This document shows positions 35,261 to 43,783 of a DNA stretch of 64,000 nucleotides, piece after piece. Position 1 is the first letter of the stretch. Each line of letters opens with the position of its first letter. The translations under genes were made by a program, and so were the position numbers. The stretch is from positions 62,001-126,000 of the forward strand of contig NZ_FOBF01000019.1 of assembly GCF_900109355.1 (NCBI RefSeq), read 5' to 3'. The notes beneath the pieces were generated by a model that was not told where the DNA came from, ran no database searches, and worked only from the letters and a program-made list of their open reading frames with translations. The stretch is from Nonomuraea pusilla (lineage in GTDB: Bacteria; Actinomycetota; Actinomycetes; Streptosporangiales; Streptosporangiaceae).

Positions 35261-35893
35261 TCAGACTTTCTCGAGATGGCGGGTGTCACCGAGGCTGACG
35301 ACCGTGCGGTTGTGGAAGAAGTCGTCTTCGCGCAGCGTGGTGATGCTGCCCGATGGCACCCGGAAGCTGGCATAGCCGACCGCCTTGATCGGCATCTTGA
35401 TCCAGGACGTTACGACAAAAGTCAGGGAGCCGCCGTGCGTCACGATGATTTGGTGTTCGCAGGGGCGCTGCAAGATCTCGTCCATGGCCGCGTAGATGCG
35501 CTGCGCCAGCACCGCCTTGGTCTCGGCCCCCTCCACGCCCTCGTCGTGTTCCAACCGCTCCCCGGCAGCCGGCGGCGGGACGAATCTTTGGTCCAGCCAC
35601 TCCTGGGGCCTTCCCCCCGCCTCTCCGTACGACTTTTCCCGCAATCTGCGGTCCAGAATTGGTTTCACGCCGAACAGCTCGGCGACCTTCTCGGCCGTTT
35701 GCCGGGTGCGCTGCAGATCCGAGGAGAACAGCTCCACGTCGGCGCCGTCGGGGATCTGGGCCCGCAGCGCCTGGGCAATGGAGGCCGCCGCGCTGAGGCC
35801 GACCGGTGTCAGCTGCGAATCATGCCAGCCGCCGACGACCCTCTCGACGTGGTGCGTCGCCTCCGGATGGGTGACGGCGTAAATGGTGCGCAT
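35261..35893 (-). CDS. Histidine phosphatase superfamily protein with altered RHG motif
   Basis: A 210-residue protein with the phosphoglycerate-mutase-like layout: GWHDSQLTPVGLSAAASIAQ, then FSSDLQRTRQTAEKVAE and the second catalytic His in IIVTHGGSLTFVV. The N-terminal motif, normally RHG, reads VTHPEATHH: the phosphate-binding Arg is replaced by Thr and the Gly by Pro, while the nucleophile His (about 9) stays. Such THPE variants exist in actinomycetes. Activity may therefore be reduced or redirected. The substrate cannot be told. The start ATG has AGGAAGAG upstream. Confidence 0.85.
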   Translation of the reverse strand: MRTIYAVTHPEATHHVERVVGGWHDSQLTPVGLSAAASIAQALRAQIPDGADVELFSSDLQRTRQTAEKVAELFGVKPILDRRLREKSYGEAGGRPQEWLDQRFVPPPAAGERLEHDEGVEGAETKAVLAQRIYAAMDEILQRPCEHQIIVTHGGSLTFVVTSWIKMPIKAVGYASFRVPSGSITTLREDDFFHNRTVVSLGDTRHLEKV

Positions 35894-36237
35894 GAGTGAG
35901 CTCTTCCTGTAAGGAGGCGTTCTCGCGTGATCTTAAGAGTGGTTCACGAGTTCTCTGAATTTCGGTGATCGCGGCTCTGCCCGCCGACCATGGCCCGCCG
36001 TGAACTGCGCGAATGCGTCTACTTCGCGGCTCACCCAAGCTTCAGGAGTCCCAGGCCGTTCGGCGTCTTCTGCGTCGGGAAACGTCGGGCTCCCTTGGCA
36101 GGAATTCGGTGAATGTCGATGACGGGTTCGGTGCCGAGGTCGCGGCGCGCGGCCAGGTTGCTTCCTGTGCGTGCTGCTGGCGTGGGAAATAGCGCACTGC
36201 TCAACCGAGACCGAGAACGAGTTCAAGAAAGCGTGCG
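35894..36237. other. 344-bp region without a recognisable gene
   Basis: GC content is visibly lower than in the surroundings and all frames are either broken or uncharacteristic. A minus-strand frame ending near 35934 (REVDAFAQFTAGHGRRAEP) is the only protein-like stretch and matches nothing I know. It could be a decayed gene. Confidence 0.5.
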
Positions 36238-37140
36238 TCAGACGCCCTTCAGAACACGATCAAGTGCCGCCCGGCCTGCAGGCCCCCAGTTCGGCTTACC
36301 GCCGGGGAGGCCCCGATCTCCGTTCTGTCCCATGAGCATCAGGAAGAGGCTCTTCATGGCGGCCAGCCCGCGGGCGCGCCTGATCGTTGCCTCGTCCGCG
36401 TGCGCGTACGCGTCGAAGAACCGTGCGGCCGTGCCCGCGGGTAGCAGCACCCACGCGGCGCCGAGGTCCCACGCGGGATCGCCGGCGAACAAGGCACCGA
36501 AATCGATCACGCCCGAGATCGTCCCGTCCGAGACGACGACATTCGCGGGATGGAGGTCACCGTGCAGCCACATCGGCGGGCCCTCCCACTCGGGGGCCGC
36601 GACGGCATCGGCCCACACGGCCCGGACGGCCTGGACATCGCCGATGGCGTCGGGGTCGATGGCCTGCAAGAACTGCTCGAAGCCGCCCGTGCACCTCTTG
36701 GGGTGAGCGCCGAAGTCCGAACCGGCCGGGGCCTCGGCGGGCGCCTCCACATGGAGCGCCCTGAGGAAGCCCGCCAGCGTGTCGGCCGCGTGGGCGCCGC
36801 GGCTGATCGAGCCGTGGTCCAGTGGCTCGCCGGGGACCCACGTCATCACGGTCCAGTGCTTGGGGAAGCGCTCGGACGGTTCGCCGAACCGCACCGGGGT
36901 CGGCACCGGGAGCGGCAGGCGCGGGGCCAGCACAGGCAGCCATCGCCGCTCCTTGAGCTGGACCTCCGGGGTGGGGTCCATGCGCTGCATGCGCACGGCC
37001 AGCTCGTCCCCGAGGCGCCACATCTGGTTGCCCCAGCCGCCCGCCACCTCGCGGATGGCCAGCCCCGCAAGGTCTGGATGTTGCTCCTGCAGCAGGTCGC
37101 GGACCAGGTCTGCGGTGATCTCGATCTCGGTGTCGGTCAT
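36238..37140 (-). CDS. Aminoglycoside phosphotransferase (APH) family protein
   Basis: A 300-residue kinase-fold protein. The nucleotide lobe begins with GWGNQMWRLGDELAVRM; the catalytic loop is MWLHGDLHPANVVVSDG and the metal-binding loop GVIDFGALFAGDPAWDLG. These are the APH hallmarks. It could phosphorylate an antibiotic or a small metabolite; no resistance phenotype can be read from the sequence. It is a single gene, followed by a second, truncated kinase-fold gene upstream on the same strand. Confidence 0.9.
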   Translation of the reverse strand: MTDTEIEITADLVRDLLQEQHPDLAGLAIREVAGGWGNQMWRLGDELAVRMQRMDPTPEVQLKERRWLPVLAPRLPLPVPTPVRFGEPSERFPKHWTVMTWVPGEPLDHGSISRGAHAADTLAGFLRALHVEAPAEAPAGSDFGAHPKRCTGGFEQFLQAIDPDAIGDVQAVRAVWADAVAAPEWEGPPMWLHGDLHPANVVVSDGTISGVIDFGALFAGDPAWDLGAAWVLLPAGTAARFFDAYAHADEATIRRARGLAAMKSLFLMLMGQNGDRGLPGGKPNWGPAGRAALDRVLKGV

Positions 37141-37245
37141 GTGAAGTCACAGTACTGAGGCGGCAGCGGAACGGCTCCCGCTCTGCGGAAGATCTCGCTG
37201 TGACGAGCGACCTCGGCGTCCCTGCCGCACGCCCCGTGCCAAGGG

Positions 37246-37746
37246 TCAGGTGTCGAAGCGCTGATCTGCGTGAATTCGCCCCTTTACCAGGCGGGTAACC
37301 CTTGCGAAGCGTGCCAGTTCCTCTTCGGGGATGGTCTTGTTCGGAACTTCGAAGACGGCTGAGGTGGCCAGCCGGAAGATCAGGGCCCTGACGAGCATCT
37401 GGAGCCCGTCACGGCCGGGAAGCACGCTGTCGATGAGTTCCGGCTCCGCATGGTGGTAGAGCAGGCCGTCGGCGACGACGATGGCTTCGGCATACCCGAC
37501 AGGCCGCCAGTACGGCGAGAAGTCGATCACAGCAGGCGGCTGCCCACGGTGCAACAGCACGTTCCCAGTGAGATCCCCGTGCACGAGCTGACTGGGCGCG
37601 TCCACGGGACGCCGGAGCTCCTGCAACGTCGCCAGCAGCCCGTCGGTGTGAGCCGCTGCCACCGAACTGATCTCACCCCATGCGACGCGGTCGGCTACCG
37701 CCCAGGGATGCCGGCGTCGGTCAAGCAGGTCGGGGGTCGCGTCCAC
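37246..37746 (-). pseudogene. 5'-truncated APH-fold protein (TIGR02569-like)
   Basis: Only the C-terminal 166 residues of a roughly 270-residue protein remain. LVHGDLTGNVLLHRGQPPAV and IDFSPYWRPVGYAEAIVVAD are the catalytic and metal loops of an actinobacterial kinase-like family; the whole ATP lobe is missing. A possible transposase tail and terminal repeat lie immediately upstream (37747-37913), so an insertion probably removed the 5' part. A GTG at 37746 could still start translation, but the product would lack the nucleotide-binding lobe. Confidence 0.7.
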
Positions 37747-37913
37747 GGACGTGGTGTATGAGTCGATCTTCGCGTGATCCTGTTTCTGCAGGTTAAGCGG
37801 TGAGTGTCTGTGGGATCTGGTTCTGGGCGGGTGTGTCGCCTGGGATCACCCGCAACCGGGCTTTGGCCTCGGCTCGCTTGGCGTGGGTGGACGGCGGCGA
37901 TGAGCGGGCGGGT
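37747..37913 (-). mobile_element. Possible insertion-sequence remnant (transposase C-terminus and end)
   Basis: On the minus strand an open frame of about 40 codons reads HAKRAEAKARLRVIPGDTP then AQNQIPQTLTA and stops at TAA 37793-37795. It is unrelated to the flanking genes, starts abruptly after the TetR gene, and is followed by about 45 bp of AT-richer sequence that could be an inverted-repeat end (CCTGCAGAAACAGGATCACG). The flanking gene is truncated at this point. I cannot name the IS family. Confidence 0.4.
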
Positions 37914-38612
37914 TCAGGGCGGTGGGTACGCCGGTCGAGTCTCGGGTGCTGTCAGTAGTGGGAGCCACACCGCGTCCACGATCTCGGCGATCGACTCGTA
38001 CGGCACCGGGCGCATCGTCATGAACAGGTCGTGGCGCAGCAGGTCCAGCGGCAGGTTCACCACGCGGGACGAACGTGGCACGTCGGGCAGTTCGCCGCGC
38101 TCGACCGCGCGGGCGACGATCATCTCGAAGGCGGTCGGCCGGCCCGGCGGGAGGAGGGTGTCGCGTAGCTCGCCGAGGCTGGTGCCGGTGTCGCGGAAGT
38201 AGTCCACGAGCTGCACGCTCATCAACGTGATCATGCCTGCGCGGTCGGCGTCGGCGTTGCGCAGGAAGCCGATCGCGTCGTCGCGGAGGCTTCCGGTGTC
38301 GGGCACCGCGATCGGCTGCCAGAACTTGGTGAGCGTGGCCAGCAGCAGGTCGTCGCGCTGCGGCCAGCGCCGGTAGAGCACGGGACGGCTCGTGCCGGCG
38401 CGGGCGGCGACCGCTTCGTAGGTGAAGCCGTGGTAGCCGTGCTCGACCAGCACGTCCCACGCGGCGTCGAGGATGGCGTCCTCCAGTTTCGGGCCGCGGC
38501 GACGGGTCGCGCCGCCGCCGTCCCGGGTCGCGCCGCCGTCGGGGCGGCGTTCTGTCGCCTGCGTCCCGATCGCTCCGCGCTCGTCCGCGGTCTGGTCCTG
38601 CTTACGGTCCAC
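37914..38612 (-). CDS. TetR family transcriptional regulator
   Basis: A 232-residue protein with a 40-residue charged N-terminal arm, then the TetR helix-turn-helix: ILDAAWDVLVEHGYHGFTY, then AVAARAGTSRPVLYRRWPQRD. The C-terminal domain is of the type with LVDYFRDTGTSLGELRDTLL. It is divergent from the FAD monooxygenase at 38687, and GATAC/GTATC repeats between them are the likely operator. TAAGAT at 38624-38619, 6 nt before the GTG, points to a leaderless transcript. The extreme C-terminus abuts the IS-like scar, so the last residues may be non-native. Confidence 0.9.
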   Translation of the reverse strand: MDRKQDQTADERGAIGTQATERRPDGGATRDGGGATRRRGPKLEDAILDAAWDVLVEHGYHGFTYEAVAARAGTSRPVLYRRWPQRDDLLLATLTKFWQPIAVPDTGSLRDDAIGFLRNADADRAGMITLMSVQLVDYFRDTGTSLGELRDTLLPPGRPTAFEMIVARAVERGELPDVPRSSRVVNLPLDLLRHDLFMTMRPVPYESIAEIVDAVWLPLLTAPETRPAYPPP

Positions 38613-38653
38613 TTGCGTATCTTATCGCGGTGATCTACGGTGGCGCCTTATTA

Positions 38654-38669
38654 GATACAGTCACGTATC
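38654..38669. promoter_or_regulatory. Probable TetR operator, monooxygenase side
   Basis: GATAC, 6 nt, GTATC is a perfect inverted repeat, within a longer imperfect dyad TTAGATAC/GTATCCTAA. Another GTATC lies at 38617-38621 next to the TetR -10. The right arm runs into the AAGGAGG ribosome site (38672-38678) of the monooxygenase. Confidence 0.65.
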
Positions 38670-38686
38670 CTAAGGAGGCGTCAGCG

Positions 38687-40216
38687 ATGTTCGACGTCAT
38701 CGTCGCCGGAGGCGGGCCCACCGGCCTCTTTCTCGCCTGCGAGCTCCGCCTCGCGGGGGTCCGGCCTCTGGTGCTGGAACGACGGCCGGAACCGGACCCC
38801 GCGGACAAGGCGCACGGCCTCGCCGGCCAGGTGGTGCGACTGCTGGACCACCGCGGCCTCTTCGAACGCTGCGGGGGCCGAGGAGCGCCGGCGCCCGCGC
38901 CCGGGTTCTTCTTCGGCGGGTTGCCGCTGCCGCTGCACACGCTCGGCGAGGAGAACCCGATGTATCTCCTGCCGGTCAACCAGCGTGATCTCGAACAGGT
39001 GCTCAAGGAGCGCGCGGCGGAACTCGGCGCGGACGTCCGACGGGGCCGGGAGGTGCTGTCCTTCAGCCAGACCGACGACCGGGTGGACGTCGTGGTACGC
39101 GCTCCGGACGGAGCCGAGACGACGTTGACGGCGCGATACCTCGTCGGCTGCGACGGCGCCCGCAGCCTGATCCGCAGGCAGGCGGGAATCGCCTTCCCCG
39201 GTGTCAGCGACGACAGCGTCGTCGACCGGTCGGCCCTGATCGGGCCGAGCGACCGCTTCCGTCTCGTGCCGGGAGGACGGGTCGTGATCGACGGCCTCGG
39301 CGAGGTCCCGGCGCACTTCCACCGTACCGAGAAGGGGGTCTTCACCCTCCTCGCGCACGATCCGGAGCGGCCGCTCGTCAACACGGCCGAATGGGAGGAC
39401 GCGCCGGCAGGCGACTTCCCGGGCACGGGCGCGCCGATGACGCTGGCCGAGATGGAGGAGAGCGTCGAACGGGTCCTCGGAGTGCGCCTCCCCCTGGCCC
39501 CGCCACCCGAGGGCGCGCCCACCATGCTTCGCCGCCTGTGCGGCCGGAACTCGCGGCTCGCCGACCGCTACCGGGTCGGCCGGGTCTTCCTCGCCGGCGA
39601 CGCCGCGCACGTGAGCCACGGTCCGACCCTGAACCTGGCGCTCCAGGACGCGGCCAACCTGGCCTGGAAACTCGCCGCCGCCCTGAGGGGATGGGCCCCG
39701 GAAGGCCTGCTGGACAGCTACGAGGCAGAACGCCGCGTGAGCGGCGAACGCGTGCTCATGCACACCCAGGCCGCGAGCGCTCTGCTCGCACCCGGAGCCG
39801 ACGTCACCGCGCTGCGCCTGCTCTTCGCGGAGCTCCTCGGCAGCCCCGAGAACCTGCACATGGTCGCCGCCCTGATGGCCGGTGCGGACGTCCGCCACGA
39901 CATGGGCGAGGAACGTCCCGCCGCGCCCACCGGCCGGTTCGTGCCGCCCATCGACCTGACCACCGGCGACGGACACGTACGGCGCCTGGCTGAGCTGCTG
40001 CGCGACGCCCGCCCCCTGCTTCTGGACCTCACCGGCGGGGACGACCTCGCCGCCACCGCGGAGCCCTGGAACGACCGGGTACGCCGCGTGACCGCGACCG
40101 CCGACCGCGCCCCGGCGCCCGCCATGCTCATCCGGCCGGACGGCTACGTCGCCTGGGCGGGCGCGGACCCCGACGGCCTGAAGGCGGCCCTCACCCGCTG
40201 GTTCAGCCCGGCCTGA
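38687..40216 (+). CDS. FAD-dependent aromatic monooxygenase (group A, PheA/Rox-like)
   Basis: A 509-residue flavoprotein. The dinucleotide motif VIVAGGGPTGLFLACELRLA opens the protein; the second FAD/NADPH motif is YLVGCDGARSLIR, and the third FLAGDAAHVSHGPTLNLALQD. A thioredoxin-like C-terminal domain of about 130 residues is typical of aromatic hydroxylases and rifampicin monooxygenase. It hydroxylates an aromatic compound using NAD(P)H and O2, possibly an antibiotic. AAGGAGG 8 nt upstream supports the ATG. The divergent TetR probably induces it in response to the substrate. Confidence 0.9.
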   Translation: MFDVIVAGGGPTGLFLACELRLAGVRPLVLERRPEPDPADKAHGLAGQVVRLLDHRGLFERCGGRGAPAPAPGFFFGGLPLPLHTLGEENPMYLLPVNQRDLEQVLKERAAELGADVRRGREVLSFSQTDDRVDVVVRAPDGAETTLTARYLVGCDGARSLIRRQAGIAFPGVSDDSVVDRSALIGPSDRFRLVPGGRVVIDGLGEVPAHFHRTEKGVFTLLAHDPERPLVNTAEWEDAPAGDFPGTGAPMTLAEMEESVERVLGVRLPLAPPPEGAPTMLRRLCGRNSRLADRYRVGRVFLAGDAAHVSHGPTLNLALQDAANLAWKLAAALRGWAPEGLLDSYEAERRVSGERVLMHTQAASALLAPGADVTALRLLFAELLGSPENLHMVAALMAGADVRHDMGEERPAAPTGRFVPPIDLTTGDGHVRRLAELLRDARPLLLDLTGGDDLAATAEPWNDRVRRVTATADRAPAPAMLIRPDGYVAWAGADPDGLKAALTRWFSPA

Positions 40217-40429
40217 GGCCCTGCCGCGCTCACGTCGGCGCCTGCCTCCAGGACGACGCGTCGGCGGAGGCGAAGTGGTCCAGTACGGTCGTCGTGGAAA
40301 CGTCGGACGACACCCCAGGGCGGCGAGCCGGGCCGGGACCCGCGGCCGCGTCGCGCCGGGGTGCGAGGCCGACTCCACGATCTCCGCCCGGAACCCCGCT
40401 GCGGCCACGAGACCCTGATGAAGGACGAG

Positions 40430-41509
40430 ATGAACCCCGAAAGGCGACACATCGCCGTCACCGCCGCCGCCCCCTTCGAGCGCGGCAAGGAACGCGGCGA
40501 GCTGCTTCGCGAGGAACTCCCCGGTGGGCTCGACCTGTACTTCGAGCTCTTCCGCCTGGCCGGCCTGGCCGAGGGGCGCGTCCGCGAGGACGCGCTCCGC
40601 ACGGCCGACGCGGCCGGCGCGTTCCGCCCCCGGCTGCGGGAGGAGATGGACGGCGTCGCCGCGGGCGCCGGGATCGACCCGTGGCACGTCTACGCGCTCA
40701 ACGCGCGCACCGAGATCCTCGCGCAGAGCGCCGAGGGCCGCCCCGGCGAATGCTCGACCATCGCCCGGAGGCTCGCACCCGGCGCGGGAGGCCCGCCCAC
40801 CTTCGGCGCGCAGACCTGGGACTGGCACGTCGAGCTCGCGCCGTACTGGCACACCCACGAGGTGCGCGGCGGCCGCCACGACCTGGTCGGGTTCACCGAG
40901 CACGGCATCCTCGCCAAGGTCGGCGTCAACAGCGCCGGGCTCGCCCTGCACTTCAACATCCTCGGCCATCGCGAGGACGGCGCCGGCGGCGTTCCCGTGC
41001 ACCTCCTCGCCGCCGCCGTACTGGAGGAGGCCGGCACGGTGGGGGAGGCGCTCGACCTCGTGCGATCAGCGCCGGTCAGCGCGTCGAGCTCGTTCACCCT
41101 CTTCGACCGGGAAACGGTCGTCACCACCGACATCACGCCGGTCGGGGTGTTCGTCGTCGAACCGGTCGGCGGGACTGTCATCCGCACCAACCACTTCCTC
41201 TCGCCGGAACCCGGCGCGGGTGAGAAGAGCGAGCTCTACCAGCCGGACTCGGGCGAGCGCTTCGACCTGGTGGCCTCCCGCCTGGCGCGGGGGCGGGAGC
41301 CCCGGAGCGCGACCGAGCTGCTCGGCGTCCTCCGCTCCGGGCCGGGAGAGCCGCCGCTGTGCTGCGTGCCGGACATGACTCTGCCGCTCGGCCAGCGCTG
41401 GGCGACCCTCGCCACCGTCATGCTCGAACCCGCGACCCGCACGGCGCGCGTCGCCGACGGTTCGCCCCTGGAGGCGCGCAACGGGCCCTGGCGCGTGCTC
41501 ACCGCCTGA
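40430..41509 (+). CDS. C45-type peptidase/acyltransferase (Ntn-hydrolase)
   Basis: A 359-residue protein resembling acyl-coenzyme A:6-aminopenicillanic-acid acyltransferase, an N-terminal-nucleophile hydrolase that cleaves itself before a Cys. The likely processing site is GECSTIA with Cys near 108. Conserved stretches are APFERGKERGELLREELPG, AAGAGIDPWHVYALNARTE and TFGAQTWDWH. It probably hydrolyses or transfers an acyl group on an amide. ATG 40430 is preceded by AAGGA; ATG 40418 is an in-frame alternative. The 213-bp gap after the monooxygenase suggests its own promoter. Confidence 0.82.
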   Translation: MNPERRHIAVTAAAPFERGKERGELLREELPGGLDLYFELFRLAGLAEGRVREDALRTADAAGAFRPRLREEMDGVAAGAGIDPWHVYALNARTEILAQSAEGRPGECSTIARRLAPGAGGPPTFGAQTWDWHVELAPYWHTHEVRGGRHDLVGFTEHGILAKVGVNSAGLALHFNILGHREDGAGGVPVHLLAAAVLEEAGTVGEALDLVRSAPVSASSSFTLFDRETVVTTDITPVGVFVVEPVGGTVIRTNHFLSPEPGAGEKSELYQPDSGERFDLVASRLARGREPRSATELLGVLRSGPGEPPLCCVPDMTLPLGQRWATLATVMLEPATRTARVADGSPLEARNGPWRVLTA

Positions 41510-41527
41510 CCGCCGGCCGGCGGCGGG

Positions 41528-41962
41528 CTACGCCGGGACGTGGCCGAGTTGCCGCAGCTGTGAGTGGATGTCGACGACTCCCCAGAGGTCGATGATCTGC
41601 CCCTCGGCGAAGCGGATGATGAAGATCTCGCGGTAGGTGACGGATCGGCCGGTCGGGGGCACGCCCCGGTACTCACCGGTGTTGGTCCCCGTGACCGTCT
41701 GCCGAGCGATGATCTTGTCGCCGTCGGCGAGCAGGTCCTCGACCGTGACGTGAATGTCGGGGAAGGCGCGCAGGAGGGTCTCCCAGATGCGCTTCTGCGC
41801 CTCCACCGCGATCATGTCGGTCCCCTCCGCGGTGTGGAACCGTCCGTCCGGGTGGATGAACTCGTCGACCGCCTTCGTGATGACGTCCAGATCGCCGCTG
41901 TTGACGGCCTCGTGGAAGCGGTGGTACGTCTCCTTGTTACGTGCTTCCTGGGTTGTTGACAT
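41528..41962 (-). CDS. SnoaL-like/ester cyclase family protein
   Basis: A 144-residue cone-shaped NTF2-like fold: YHRFHEAVNSGDLDVITKAV, then LLRAFPDIHVTVEDLLADGD and the TGEYRGVPPTGRSVTY motif typical of SnoaL-like ester cyclases. Such proteins can be enzymes of polyketide tailoring or simple binding modules. It stands alone on the minus strand, convergent with the C45 gene, from which it is separated by 18 bp. Confidence 0.85.
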   Translation of the reverse strand: MSTTQEARNKETYHRFHEAVNSGDLDVITKAVDEFIHPDGRFHTAEGTDMIAVEAQKRIWETLLRAFPDIHVTVEDLLADGDKIIARQTVTGTNTGEYRGVPPTGRSVTYREIFIIRFAEGQIIDLWGVVDIHSQLRQLGHVPA

Positions 41963-42051
41963 GTCGCCTCTCCTCGAATCGGCTGAAACCGGCGTCTCTG
42001 TGATGACCGACGAGGCAGCCCCCCGGATTGTGATGTCGTCAGGCGACCAGG

Positions 42052-42531
42052 TCACAGGCTGTCCCAGCCGTGCCATCCGTACCAGCGGCCTGTGAGACGC
42101 CGGTAGGTGTCGTCGGCCGTCTCCTCCGGCTCGCCGACGGGAAGCAGGAGGAAGTTCGTGTTGCTCTCCAGAGCCCATTCCTGGCCGATGAGGCAGGCGC
42201 TGCCGGGGACGTCCTGGTCGTCCTTCCCCCAGCCGGAGTAGGGGAAGGCGCCGCAGATCCGGTACAGCCCGAGCCAGCGGCAGGAGGTGTCCTGCGACGT
42301 CTCGGCCGTCACCGTCCGGGCGTAGGCTTCCATGCTCGGTTTCGAGATCGTGAACCGGAGCCAGAAGGGGGCGTCCGTCACGAGCGCGACCGCGAGGCCC
42401 GCGACGACGAACCAGGGCACCATCCAGCGTCTCAACCGCGCCTGCGCCGTACCCCTGCTCATGGCCAGGGTGAACCGGGCCGCCCAGATCAGCCACAACG
42501 GGATGCCGAAGAAGAGACCGGCCAGGAACAT
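42052..42531 (-). CDS. Small membrane protein of unknown function
   Basis: A 159-residue protein with two predicted helices (residues about 2-22 and 36-58), followed by an extracellular region of about 100 residues with cysteines (CRWLGLYRICG; GSACLIG) that could form disulfides, and aromatic-rich LTGRWYGWHGWDSL at the end. I do not recognise a family with certainty. The codon pattern is typical of a real gene. The region facing outward may be a sensor or cell-envelope module. Confidence 0.6.
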   Translation of the reverse strand: MFLAGLFFGIPLWLIWAARFTLAMSRGTAQARLRRWMVPWFVVAGLAVALVTDAPFWLRFTISKPSMEAYARTVTAETSQDTSCRWLGLYRICGAFPYSGWGKDDQDVPGSACLIGQEWALESNTNFLLLPVGEPEETADDTYRRLTGRWYGWHGWDSL

Positions 42532-42673
42532 CTCGATGACACGCGCCGCTCCATCGCCACGGTTCCATCGGCCCTACCGGCGGTTCCCCCGCCCCGAGGG
42601 AGCGCCGCGGCCGGCCCGCCGAGCTCGCCTCGCGCCCTTGGACAGCTCGGCCCTCGGAGCCCCCGCCGCCGTG

Positions 42674-43783
42674 TCAGGAGGGGGCGGGGATCCACTCGGT
42701 CGTGGTGGTGGCGGCGGTCAGGGACGCCGGGTCGGGGAGCACGCCGAGGCCCGGCTCGGTGGGGACGGCCATCAGTCCGTCCTCCAGGACGAAGGGCCGG
42801 GTGATGTCGCGCCGGTAGTAGCGTTCGGTCGCGGAGATGTCGCCGGGCAGGGTGAACCCCGGCAGGCCGGCGAGCGCGAGGTTCCCGGCGCGGCCCAGCC
42901 CCGTCTCCAGCATGCCGCCGCACCACACCGGCACCCCGTGCGCCGAGGCGACGTCGTGGATGCGGCGGGCCTCCAGGTAGCCGCCCACCCGTCCGGGCTT
43001 GATGTTGATGACGGAGCAGGCGCCGAGCCTGATCGCCTCGGCGGCGTCGGCGGCGCTGGTGATGCTCTCGTCCAGGCAGACCGGGGTCTCGGCGCGGGCG
43101 GCGAGCGCGGCGTGGGAACGCAGGTCGCCGGGCGCGAAGGGCTGCTCGACGAGGGCGAGCCCGTAGGCGTCCAGGCCGGCCAGGTGGCGGATGTCGGCGG
43201 GGGAGTAGGCCGTGTTGGCGTCGACGGTGAGCATCGTCGCGGGGCCGAAGGTGTCGCGTACCGCGCGGACGGGCTCGACGTCCCAGCCGGGCTCGATCTT
43301 CAGCTTGATCCTGGCGTACCCGGCGGTGAGGTGCCGGTCCACCGTTTCGAGCAGGGTGTCGAGGTCGTCCATGATGCCGACGGAGACGCCGACGGGGACG
43401 CGGGTCCGCACCGCTCCGAGGTGGTCGGCGAGGCTCGTCAGGCGGGCCCGCAGCCAGCAGTCCAGTACGGCCATCTCCACGGCGGACTTGGCCATCTGGT
43501 GGCCGCGCAGGTGGCGCAGCGCGCCGGCCACGGACGCGGGCCGCAGGTCGAGCCCGGCCAGGGCGGGCACGACGAAGCGGCGGATGACGTCGGCGGCCCC
43601 GGCCAGGTATTCGGGGCAGTAGGTGGGATCGTCCTCGGCCACGCACTCGCCCCAGCCCTCGCCCTCGTCGCTCACGACCCGCAGGACGAGCGCCTGGCGG
43701 GCGGTCTGCGTGCCGAGCGAGGTGCGGAACGGGCTGACGAGCGGCAGCGCGACCTGGCGCAGTTCGATGCCGTCGAGCTTCAC
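42674..43783 (-). CDS. N-acylamino-acid racemase / o-succinylbenzoate synthase-type enolase
   Basis: A 369-residue enolase-superfamily protein of the muconate-lactonizing subgroup. The KxK motif is at 160-162 (ARIKLKIEPG), metal ligands Asp 188, Glu 213 and Asp 238, and the opposite catalytic Lys at 262 (INIKPGRVGG). The tail VWCGGMLETGLGRAGNLALA is the NSAR/OSBS family signature. The family includes menaquinone enzymes (MenC) and N-succinylamino-acid racemases. No men genes are near, whereas a GNAT gene overlaps it (GTGA) and a D-aminoacylase is close, so racemisation of N-acyl amino acids is the better reading. The start is GTG 43783. Confidence 0.85.
   Translation of the reverse strand: MKLDGIELRQVALPLVSPFRTSLGTQTARQALVLRVVSDEGEGWGECVAEDDPTYCPEYLAGAADVIRRFVVPALAGLDLRPASVAGALRHLRGHQMAKSAVEMAVLDCWLRARLTSLADHLGAVRTRVPVGVSVGIMDDLDTLLETVDRHLTAGYARIKLKIEPGWDVEPVRAVRDTFGPATMLTVDANTAYSPADIRHLAGLDAYGLALVEQPFAPGDLRSHAALAARAETPVCLDESITSAADAAEAIRLGACSVINIKPGRVGGYLEARRIHDVASAHGVPVWCGGMLETGLGRAGNLALAGLPGFTLPGDISATERYYRRDITRPFVLEDGLMAVPTEPGLGVLPDPASLTAATTTTEWIPAPS

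Noticed and set aside
33958..36237. Search for an FxLD lanthipeptide precursor near the methyltransferase
   Set aside because: No short frame with a Cys/Ser/Thr-rich core or FxLD leader is visible in the gaps on either strand.
38687..42531. Possible polyketide tailoring cluster (FAD monooxygenase, C45 protein, SnoaL-like protein)
   Set aside because: The genes have different orientations and large gaps, and there is no synthase; a resistance or detoxification mixture fits better.
42674..43783. menC (menaquinone) assignment for the enolase
   Set aside because: The family is shared, but no menaquinone gene is near while GNAT and D-aminoacylase genes are, so racemase is the better primary call.
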